Source of the DNA: Clostridia bacterium
GTDB taxonomy: Bacteria; Bacillota; Clostridia; Oscillospirales; CAG-272
Direction: 5' to 3'
DNA length: 7,793 nucleotides
Assembly (NCBI GenBank): GCA_017382615.1
Contig: JAFNZX010000412.1
Coordinates: 1 to 7,793, forward strand
Part shown: positions 1 through 5,154 of the stretch, piece after piece
Position numbering within the stretch: position 1 is the stretch's first letter
Layout of the letters: each line of letters opens with the position of its first letter
Notes under the pieces: model-generated
What the model was told of the DNA's origin: nothing
What the model saw: only the letters and a program-made list of their open reading frames with translations
Database searches by the model: none
Program-made: the position numbers and the translations under genes

Positions 1-1
1 G

Positions 2-166
2 ATAACACTTGAAACGCAAGAAACAGAATTTTCTTTCCCCAATCCAATTTGGAGTGATGCAATCGAAGGACAAGATTTCTTTGAGGTTGTCAGAAATTCT
101 ACCCCCTACCAACAAGCAATCAAACAAAAAATAATCAAAGCAGAAGTTCATCTGGATAGAACATAA
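2..166 (+). CDS. C-terminal fragment of an unrecognised protein
   Basis: A stop-free frame enters from the left edge and runs 54 codons to a TAA at 164-166; the start lies outside the window. The visible part has an aromatic, charged middle (FFEVVRNS) and a Lys/Gln-rich helical-looking end (KQKIIKAEVHLDRT). I do not recognise the family and assign no function. Codon use is markedly richer in A and T (many AAA, ATA, ATC, CAA) than in the genes downstream, so it may have a different origin, such as a horizontally acquired gene. It is followed by a terminator-like hairpin at 236-267, which agrees with a gene ending here. No membrane segment or recognisable motif is visible. That it is coding at all rests on the open frame and its protein-like composition over a short length. 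Confidence 0.5.
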   Translation: MTLETQETEFSFPNPIWSDAIEGQDFFEVVRNSTPYQQAIKQKIIKAEVHLDRT

Positions 167-235
167 ACCTGTTTGAGTTCAAAACCTTATTAAGGAATGA
201 CAAAAATATCTTTTTCGTAGCCTTTATACAACAAG

Positions 236-267
236 AAAAGCACCAAGCCAATTGGCTCGGTGCTTTT
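236..267. terminator. Bidirectional terminator-like hairpin
   Basis: The arms 236-251 and 252-267 are complementary except for one internal mismatch (AAAAGCACC...GGTGCTTTT), with the turn in a central AATT. The stem has A-runs on its 5' side and T-runs on its 3' side, so it reads as a rho-independent terminator on either strand. On the plus strand it would end the fragment at 2-166. On the minus strand it would end any transcript coming from the structured element at 279-417. Confidence 0.75.
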
Positions 268-278
268 CTATTGGCTGC

Positions 279-417
279 GGCACTATCAGATTCTCACCTA
301 GTTCTTTGCGCACACCGTGCGCAAAAATCTGGTTCGCATTCGAGCCAAAGCCGTCGGGGAGCTCGCTCACCAGCGGCGCGGTGAAGAATTCTCGCCGCAG
401 GCGAATACCCTAGTGCC
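279..417. other. Structured GC-rich intergenic element of unknown type
   Basis: Most of the 378-base gap 167-544 is taken up by this tract. Its ends are a 7-bp inverted repeat, GGCACTA (279-285) and TAGTGCC (411-417). Inside are consecutive short hairpins: a 9-bp stem TTTGCGCAC/GTGCGCAAA (305-313 with 317-325, 3-base loop); GGTTCG/CGAGCC (331-336 with 341-346, one G-U pair); TCACC/GGTGA (367-371 with 380-384); and TCGCC/GGCGA near 392-404. Base composition is far more GC-rich than the AT-rich sequence on either side. No plausible start-codon gene covers it. It could be a dispersed intergenic repeat, a mobile-element remnant or a structured RNA read from the minus strand and ended by the hairpin at 236-267. 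I see no known riboswitch or tRNA in it. Confidence 0.45.
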
Positions 418-460
418 ACCAACAGTAGTCTTTTTGATCTTAACAATGTGTTTTTTGCAT

Positions 461-475
461 TCTATGATACATAGA
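461..475. repeat. Short inverted repeat upstream of XRE-gene promoter
   Basis: TCTATG (461-466) and CATAGA (470-475) are perfect inverted arms around a 3-base centre, ending 11 bases before the -35 box of the promoter at 487-515. It could be an operator half-site pair for the regulator encoded just downstream, but the assignment rests on position and symmetry only. Confidence 0.3.
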
Positions 476-486
476 CCCAAAAATGC

Positions 487-515
487 TTGCATCTGATGCA
501 CACGCGTGCTATAAT
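487..515 (+). promoter_or_regulatory. Sigma-A promoter of the XRE regulator gene
   Basis: A -35 box TTGCAT (487-492) and a perfect -10 box TATAAT (510-515) are separated by 17 bases. Transcription would start around 522, giving a leader of about 20-25 bases. Two palindromes overlap the promoter: TGCAT-CTG-ATGCA (488-500), which covers most of the -35 box, and CACGCGTG (501-508) in the spacer. Both are well placed for repression by a dimeric helix-turn-helix protein, possibly the product of the gene itself. Confidence 0.8.
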
Positions 516-544
516 GGAGAAAAAAGAAAAGGAGTGCGCGCGAA

Positions 545-1222
545 ATGACTGACTATTTTAAAATTGGCAGCTTTATTTGTGAGATGCGCAAGCGTAAGGG
601 CTTGTCGCAAAATGAGTTGGGCGAGCGGTTGCACGTGACAAATAAGGCGGTCTCGCGCTGGGAAACGGGAAGAGGCTTGCCAGACAGCAGCTTGCTGTTG
701 CCTTTGGCAGAGGAGTTGGGCGTGACGGTGGACGAGATATTGCGCGGAGAGCTGATCACGACTGATGCCGAAGTGGCGACAGAGTTGTCCGAAACGGAGC
801 GACCTGCCGAGAAGCAGAGCAGGATCGCAAAGCAAAATGTTGTGCTGTTGTACAAGGCTGCGAAAAAACAATTGATCCGAGATTCAGCTATCGTACTGCC
901 AACGGTTGCCTTTTTGTGTGTTTGGTTGGTGCTTGTACTGCACCCCGACATCGACCTTGCGCCGGGAGCGAATTACGCGCTCTCTATGTGGATGAATTTG
1001 CTGTTGCCGCTGTGCGTGATTACTGTTGCGCAAACTCTATATGCTGCTGTGCTGATTGGAGATATGGTGCGCCTTGAGGATAAGCCGATCATCTTGAAGA
1101 TATTGATTTGCATCGGCTTATGGTATGCGGTTGCGTATTTATTTTTGGGTGTATATCTGTTCCGTTTGGTGCGATGCGTCGTTCTTGGGCGAAAAGTGCG
1201 TAAAGTGTGCAAGGCGGTGTGA
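545..1222 (+). CDS. XRE-family HTH regulator with membrane tail
   Basis: The 225-residue protein has an N-terminal HTH_3 (Cro/CI-type) domain at about residues 8-67. The recognition-helix region NKAVSRWETGRGLPD and the following LAEELGVTVDEILRGE are typical of the family. A charged linker (about 70-112) leads to three hydrophobic segments at roughly 115-133, 146-171 and 182-205, and a basic C-terminal tail. This layout suggests a membrane-anchored one-component regulator that binds DNA in the cytoplasm and senses something at or in the membrane; the signal is unknown. The ATG at 545 is preceded by AAAAGGAG (527-534), 10 bases upstream, and by a strong promoter. Overlapping palindromes suggest autoregulation. 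No clear terminator follows it, so some read-through into the DUF11 gene 102 bases downstream is possible. DNA binding is well supported by the domain; the target genes are not known. Confidence 0.88.
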   Translation: MTDYFKIGSFICEMRKRKGLSQNELGERLHVTNKAVSRWETGRGLPDSSLLLPLAEELGVTVDEILRGELITTDAEVATELSETERPAEKQSRIAKQNVVLLYKAAKKQLIRDSAIVLPTVAFLCVWLVLVLHPDIDLAPGANYALSMWMNLLLPLCVITVAQTLYAAVLIGDMVRLEDKPIILKILICIGLWYAVAYLFLGVYLFRLVRCVVLGRKVRKVCKAV

Positions 1223-1273
1223 ATTTGCCTTAATTGTCAATCTCTGCCGCCTTATGGCATATACTGTCGATAG

Positions 1274-1288
1274 GGTGGTGCTACCACC
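1274..1288 (+). other. Leader hairpin upstream of the DUF11 gene
   Basis: GGTGGT (1274-1279) and ACCACC (1283-1288) form a 6-bp stem with a GCT loop. The stem is followed at once by a second GGTGG (1290-1294) that could compete for the same CCACC. It lies about 25 bases before the ribosome binding site AAGGAG (1312-1317). It has no T-tract, so it is not a terminator. It may stabilise the messenger or modulate translation. The rest of the gap 1223-1324 shows no convincing sigma-A promoter; a TATACT at 1260-1265 has no correctly spaced -35 box. Confidence 0.4.
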
Positions 1289-1324
1289 GGGTGGCTCTGC
1301 CCAAGTCTTATAAGGAGAAATGAT

Positions 1325-2176
1325 ATGGCAACCTTTACAAATAGAGCAACACTTTCCTACGGCGGGCGCACCGTGGATTCCAACACGGTCACCGGCACGT
1401 TTTTGCAGACGCTTTCCATCATCAAGACCGCGCTTTCGGGCACGTATGCGGCGGGGGACACCGTGACTTACGTGGTCACGCTGACCAATGCGGGCACGAC
1501 TCCCTTGAACGGCTTGACATTGACCGACGACCTTGGCGCGTTTGATTTTAACGGCACAACGCTGTACCCGCTTGCCCCCGTTGCGGGTGCAATCCTTTAC
1601 TACGTGGACGGCGTGCTGCAGAGCACGCTCACTCCTACGCAAACGCAGCCGCTGGTGCTGCAGGGCATTACCGTTCCCGCAGGCGGCAATACCACTCTGG
1701 TGTATGAGGCTGAGATCACCGATGCAGCACCCCTGGACGTGGATGCCGAAATCACCAATACTGCAACGATCAGCGGTGGTGGCTTGCTTGAACCCTTGAG
1801 CGACAGCGCGACCGTGATCACCTCTGACGTACCTCTCTTGACGATTACCAAGTCGCTCTCGCCCTTGGCTGTGCCTGAGAACGGTACGCTGACCTATACC
1901 TTTGTCATCCGCAACTTTGGCAACACGGCAGCCGTTGCAACCGATAACGTGGTGGTGACGGATACCTTTGATCCCATCTTGGAAAACCTGACGGTGACCC
2001 TGGACGGCGCGGTGCTTACACCGGGAACGGGTTACACGTACAATGCGCTCACGGGCGCGTTTTCCAGCGCACCGAGCGTGATCACGGTACCTGCTGCTAC
2101 CTTTACGCGTAACGCGGACGGTACGGTGGCAGTCGTGCCCGGCGAAGCGGTTCTGACCGTCAGCGGTACGATCTGA
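1325..2176 (+). CDS. DUF11 repeat protein, no signal peptide
   Basis: The 283-residue protein is made of two DUF11-type beta-sandwich repeats. The first spans about 29-163, with LSIIKTAL, then DTVTYVVTLTNAGTTPLNGLTLTDDL, closing with ITNTATISGG (shown here as separate short motifs). The second spans about 171-283, with LTITKSLSP, YTFVIRNFGN and VVVTDTFDP. A short N-terminal strand (MATFTNRATLSYGG) precedes them. It is very rich in Thr, Val and Leu and contains no Cys, Trp or His, and no Met after the start. DUF11 repeats usually occur in large secreted, wall-bound surface proteins, yet this one has no N-terminal hydrophobic signal, no LPXTG motif and no membrane helix. Compact leaderless DUF11 proteins of this form are, as I recall, common in Clostridia and of unknown role. 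The start is fixed by AAGGAG seven bases upstream of the ATG. A strong terminator at 2193-2225 ends the unit. A structural or surface role is inference only. Confidence 0.88.
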   Translation: MATFTNRATLSYGGRTVDSNTVTGTFLQTLSIIKTALSGTYAAGDTVTYVVTLTNAGTTPLNGLTLTDDLGAFDFNGTTLYPLAPVAGAILYYVDGVLQSTLTPTQTQPLVLQGITVPAGGNTTLVYEAEITDAAPLDVDAEITNTATISGGGLLEPLSDSATVITSDVPLLTITKSLSPLAVPENGTLTYTFVIRNFGNTAAVATDNVVVTDTFDPILENLTVTLDGAVLTPGTGYTYNALTGAFSSAPSVITVPAATFTRNADGTVAVVPGEAVLTVSGTI

Positions 2177-2192
2177 TTTTTTCGTGATTTTT

Positions 2193-2225
2193 TCGGGGTA
2201 TCCTTGAACGGGTGCCCCGATTTTT
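2193..2225 (+). terminator. Rho-independent terminator after DUF11 gene
   Basis: The arms TCGGGGTATCC (2193-2203) and GGGTGCCCCGA (2210-2220) pair over 11 bp, including two G-U pairs, with a TTGAAC loop and a run of T from 2221 to 2225. It isolates the DUF11 gene from the operon whose promoter begins at 2227. Confidence 0.9.
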
Positions 2226-2226
2226 A

Positions 2227-2255
2227 TTGACTTTCAATGGATTTGGCGTTATAAT
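2227..2255 (+). promoter_or_regulatory. Sigma-A promoter of the three-gene operon
   Basis: The -35 box TTGACT (2227-2232) and the -10 box TATAAT (2250-2255) are 17 bases apart, directly behind the upstream terminator. The predicted transcription start near 2262 leaves a leader of about 20 bases, room for the ribosome binding site and little else. No operator-like repeat is visible, so this looks like a strong, perhaps constitutive, promoter. Confidence 0.88.
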
Positions 2256-2271
2256 AAATCTATATCACAAA

Positions 2272-2277
2272 AAGGAG
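2272..2277 (+). promoter_or_regulatory. Ribosome binding site fixing the start at 2284
   Basis: AAGGAG ends six bases before the ATG at 2284. The same frame is open back to a GTG at 2212, but that codon lies inside the upstream terminator and before this promoter, so the 2284 ATG is the real start. Confidence 0.85.
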
Positions 2278-2283
2278 CGCATC

Positions 2284-3318
2284 ATGGAACTGCCAAGCAG
2301 CATTTTTTCGGGATATCACGGTGCTTGTCATTGTCAAGGCATCGCAATTGACGCGGCAAAGGGCTATATTTACTATTCCTTTACCACCAAGCTGGTCAAA
2401 TCCGATCTGGCGGGTAACGTGATCGGCAGCGTGGACGGCTTGATCGGACATCTTGGGTGCATCGATTTCTGCGAAGCAGACGGCAAGGTCTACGGCTCTT
2501 TGGAGTACAAGAACGACGCCATCGGCAAGGGCATTCTGCGTGCCTTGGATGCTGCGGACAAGCAGGTTGCCAACGCCTTTTACTGCGCGATTTTTGACGT
2601 GGACCGCATTGACCGCCCCTATATGGACGCGGAGCGCGACGGCGTGATGCGTGCGGTCTATCTGCCCGAGGTGGTGGCGGATTTCGAGGCAAGCGTGACG
2701 GCGGACGGTAGGGTTTTGCCTTGCAAATATGCCTGCAGCGGCATTGACGGCACGGCGCGCGGACCTGCGTGGGGCAAGCGCGACGGCAAGCAATATTTGC
2801 AGATCTGCTACGGTGTGTACGGTGACGTGACGCGTGCGGATAACGACTATCAGGTCATTCTGGGCTTTGACACCGATGCGTGGTGGGACACGGTGGCGCA
2901 GCCGCTTTGCCAGGATAATATGCACCGGATCGGCGCAAAAAGCACGGAAAAATGCTTTTTGCATACGGGAAACACCAACTGGGGCGTGCAAAACCTGGAA
3001 TACGATGCGTATACGGGCAACTGGCTTGCAGCGGTGTACCCCGGTAAAAAGCCGCAGTTTGCAAATTACAGTATGTTTGCAATTGATGGCGGCAAAGCTC
3101 CCGTGCAGGGTGTGCACGACGCATACGGAGAGAAGATATCGCTTTTGACGCTTGCAGGGCAGAGCAACTTTCCCTATGGCTCGACGGGGATGTGCGCTTT
3201 GGGCGACGGACGCTATTATTTCTCCGAGCAGGGGGCTGACGCGCAGCGCGGACAGTACACGTACGTGACGCTGTGGCGTGCGACGGGCGACCCCGAGCAT
3301 CCGTTTGAAAGGATCTGA
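2284..3318 (+). CDS. Uncharacterised beta-propeller-like protein
   Basis: The 344-residue protein has no signal peptide or membrane segment, so it should be cytoplasmic. I do not recognise a named family. Its repeated pattern of a short strand, a small Asp/Gly turn and an aromatic strand resembles blades of a beta-propeller: residues about 19-50 (GIAIDAAKGYIYYSF), 58-75 (GCIDFCEADGKVYGSLEY), 237-254 (NLEYDAYTGNWLAAVY) and 301-317 (TGMCALGDGRYYFSEQG). It also carries two clusters that could line an active or metal-binding site: HGACHCQG at 12-19, and HTGNTNWGVQNLEYD at 227-241. It is the first gene after a strong promoter, and its stop codon is four bases from the start of the G1P dehydrogenase, so the two are surely co-translated and probably linked in function. 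It may act on a glycerol-phosphate or sugar-phosphate compound; that is inference from context alone. The coding call is firm, the fold is moderate, the function is unknown. Confidence 0.85.
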   Translation: MELPSSIFSGYHGACHCQGIAIDAAKGYIYYSFTTKLVKSDLAGNVIGSVDGLIGHLGCIDFCEADGKVYGSLEYKNDAIGKGILRALDAADKQVANAFYCAIFDVDRIDRPYMDAERDGVMRAVYLPEVVADFEASVTADGRVLPCKYACSGIDGTARGPAWGKRDGKQYLQICYGVYGDVTRADNDYQVILGFDTDAWWDTVAQPLCQDNMHRIGAKSTEKCFLHTGNTNWGVQNLEYDAYTGNWLAAVYPGKKPQFANYSMFAIDGGKAPVQGVHDAYGEKISLLTLAGQSNFPYGSTGMCALGDGRYYFSEQGADAQRGQYTYVTLWRATGDPEHPFERI

Positions 3319-3322
3319 TTTT

Positions 3323-4423
3323 ATGGGTATTGAAATCTTATATAAAAAGGAAGAGGGCTTTGTGCCGTTTCTGCGTGCTGTAGCAGGCAAGCGCGTGGCA
3401 ATTTTGTACGACGTCAACACCGCGCCCCATGCAAAGGACATTCGCGAGCAGCTCAGGAGCGCGGGCTGTCAGATTACCGACGTGTTTTATCCCGATGCGC
3501 AGCTGCTGCCCACCGAGGACAAGTGCGCCAAGGCGCAGCTGGCGGCAGATGCGGCAGACTACGTGCTGGCTGTCGGTAGCGGTACGCTGAACGACATGGC
3601 AAAATCGGTTGCCACGCGCGCAGGTCTTCCCTCGGGCGTGCTGCCCACGGCGGCAAGCATGGACGGTTATTGCTCGGCAGGTGCGGCACTGATGCGTAAT
3701 GGCTTTAAGGTCACCGATACGGTCAATCCGCCTGCACACGTGCTGGTGGATGCCGACGTGATCACAACCGCGCCGCGCGAGATGACGGCAGCGGGCTTTG
3801 GCGACATTGTGGGCAAGTACACCTGCCTTGCCGATTGGCAGCTTTCTCATATCATCAACGGCGAGCCCATTCATGGGGAGGCGTTTGCCATGATGGAGCA
3901 GGCAAGAGAGGCGTGCATGGGGGCGTACGAGGGGCTGGTGCGTAACGAGAGTGAAGCAATCGAAACGCTGACCTCGGCACTTCTGCAGGCGGGACTTTCC
4001 ATGGCGTTGTGCGGCAACTCGCGCCCCGCCAGCGGCAGCGAGCATCACCAGTCGCATTATCTGGAAATGGACTTTGCGCGCCGTGGCGAAATGATTCCGG
4101 CGCACGGCATTAAGGTGGGCATTGGCACGCTGGTGTCGCTGTATCTGTACGAATATATCGGTGCAAATCGCATTCCCTGTAAGAATGCCGAGGCGGTGTA
4201 CGCCTTGTGCGACACGCTGCCCCGTTGGCAGAACGTGCGCGAGCTGCTTGAGGGGCTGGGCTGCCCCGTGCGTTTTTCCGAAATCGGTGTGCGTGAGCAG
4301 GTCATGCGGGATATGATACGTGATGCGCACACCGTGCGCGACCGCTATACCGTGCTGACGTTTATACATGAGCACGGGCTTTGTCAGAGGGTTACGCCTG
4401 CGCTGATTGAGCATTTCTATTGA
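3323..4423 (+). CDS. egsA: sn-glycerol-1-phosphate dehydrogenase (AraM-type)
   Basis: The 366-residue protein belongs to the iron-containing alcohol dehydrogenase-like superfamily, G1PDH/AraM branch. It would reversibly reduce dihydroxyacetone phosphate to sn-glycerol-1-phosphate with NAD(P)H, using a bound divalent metal, in the cytoplasm. Visible motifs in order are the nucleotide-binding GSGTLNDMAK (85-94), PTAASMDGYCS (108-118), the metal-ligand Asp in GFGDIVGK (D161), GSEHHQSH (238-245, ligand His probably H241) and PAHGIKVGIGT (259-269, ligand H261). The spacing of these three ligands fits the family, and the length is close to family size. The ATG at 3323 has AAAGGA (3308-3313) nine bases upstream; a GTG at 3278 in the same frame lies inside the previous gene and lacks a comparable site. 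In Bacillus the product feeds PcrB for heptaprenylglyceryl phosphate; no PcrB homologue is visible here. Exact substrate preference within the family is inferred. Confidence 0.92.
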   Translation: MGIEILYKKEEGFVPFLRAVAGKRVAILYDVNTAPHAKDIREQLRSAGCQITDVFYPDAQLLPTEDKCAKAQLAADAADYVLAVGSGTLNDMAKSVATRAGLPSGVLPTAASMDGYCSAGAALMRNGFKVTDTVNPPAHVLVDADVITTAPREMTAAGFGDIVGKYTCLADWQLSHIINGEPIHGEAFAMMEQAREACMGAYEGLVRNESEAIETLTSALLQAGLSMALCGNSRPASGSEHHQSHYLEMDFARRGEMIPAHGIKVGIGTLVSLYLYEYIGANRIPCKNAEAVYALCDTLPRWQNVRELLEGLGCPVRFSEIGVREQVMRDMIRDAHTVRDRYTVLTFIHEHGLCQRVTPALIEHFY

Positions 4424-4438
4424 AATTGAGGGGAAGGT

Positions 4439-5104
4439 ATGAAAGATTTTAGAAGAAAAGCCGCACCTGTATTTTTGCTTGCCCTGTTGAGCGCATCGGG
4501 CGGCTTGATGGATGCGTTTTCGTACTTATATTGTGAGGGCGTGTTTGCCTACGCGCAAACGGGCAATATTCTGCTGTTTTGCATCAATATGGTCAAGGGA
4601 GAGTTTGTGCAGTCGCTTGGGTATCTTTGGCCCATCCTTGCCTTCATGGGCGGCACGGCGTCCGCATTCTTTTTGGAAAGATTGCATAAGGGCTGGGAGC
4701 CGTATTTACATAAGTGGCGCACGCTGGTGTTGGAGATCGTCATTCTTGCCGCCGTTGCGTTTGTGTCGGATTACAATCACCTTGTTGCAACTGCTATGAT
4801 CTCGTTTGTATGCGGGGTGCAGCTGGAAACCTTTGCATCCTTTTTGAGCATTCGTGTGGCAACCACCATGTGCATAGGAAACTTGCGCAGCCTTGTGCAT
4901 CACAGCATGGAGTGCGCGGTGGGAAATGCCAGAGGGAATGGCGTGCAGGTCATGCTGTTTGGCGTTGCGCTGGTGTCATTTGCCTTGGGTGCAGGACTTG
5001 GCAACGTGCTTGTGGCGTGGCTTGGTAACTTTGCCATTTTTGCAAGCTGCGTGCTGCTGGGCATCAATATCTTATTTGCGTTTTTGGTTTATGACAGAGA
5101 TTGA
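4439..5104 (+). CDS. YoaK/DUF1275 family membrane protein
   Basis: The 221-residue protein has about six hydrophobic segments, at roughly 10-32, 58-79, 94-110, 114-135, 168-192 and 195-217. The DUF1275 signatures are clear: SGGLMDAFSYL (20-30) followed by FAYAQTGNILLF (36-47), and GVQLETFASF (126-135) followed by TTMCIGNLRSL (142-152). Family members are small integral membrane proteins of unknown function, thought to be transporter-like. It begins 15 bases after the dehydrogenase stop with a strong GAGGGGAAGG ribosome binding site (4428-4437), so it is the third gene of the operon. Its co-transcription with G1P dehydrogenase hints at movement of a glycerol- or lipid-related compound, but the family is too poorly known to say. 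A perfect-stem terminator follows three bases after the stop codon. Confidence 0.9.
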   Translation: MKDFRRKAAPVFLLALLSASGGLMDAFSYLYCEGVFAYAQTGNILLFCINMVKGEFVQSLGYLWPILAFMGGTASAFFLERLHKGWEPYLHKWRTLVLEIVILAAVAFVSDYNHLVATAMISFVCGVQLETFASFLSIRVATTMCIGNLRSLVHHSMECAVGNARGNGVQVMLFGVALVSFALGAGLGNVLVAWLGNFAIFASCVLLGINILFAFLVYDRD

Positions 5105-5106
5105 AA

Positions 5107-5148
5107 ACAGCAAAACGGGCTGCTTTACAAAGCAGCCCGTTTTGCTGT
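5107..5148. terminator. Bidirectional terminator between convergent genes
   Basis: The arms 5107-5125 and 5130-5148 are perfect complements over 19 bp around a TACA loop, with a GC core (CGGGCTGC) flanked by A-runs and T-runs. It lies between the DUF1275 stop (5104) and the minus-strand ligase stop (5155) and would end transcripts arriving from both sides. Confidence 0.93.
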
Positions 5149-5154
5149 ATGCAA

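Noticed and set aside
331..346. tRNA T-arm-like GGTTCG...CGAGCC
   Set aside because: There is no acceptor, anticodon or D arm at the right distances; it is just one of several short hairpins in the element.
224..409. 61-codon stop-free minus-strand frame through the structured element
   Set aside because: It runs through hairpins and the terminator stem, lacks an ATG and a ribosome binding site, and is better explained as non-coding structure.
2212..2283. GTG start at 2212 extending the propeller protein by 24 residues
   Set aside because: It lies inside the upstream terminator and before the promoter at 2227-2255; the ATG at 2284 has a well-spaced AAGGAG.
3278..3322. GTG start at 3278 extending the G1P dehydrogenase by 15 residues
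   Set aside because: It overlaps the previous gene in another frame and lacks a convincing ribosome binding site, while 3323 has AAAGGA and gives the usual family N-terminus.
2260..3441. 393-codon minus-strand open frame
   Set aside because: It is antisense to the propeller and dehydrogenase genes, crosses their junction, has no ribosome binding site or recognisable domain, and is the kind of shadow expected opposite GC-rich codons.
3338..4414. 358-codon minus-strand open frame
   Set aside because: It lies entirely opposite the G1P dehydrogenase gene, whose conserved motifs prove the plus-strand frame; the antisense product is low-complexity and His/Arg-rich.
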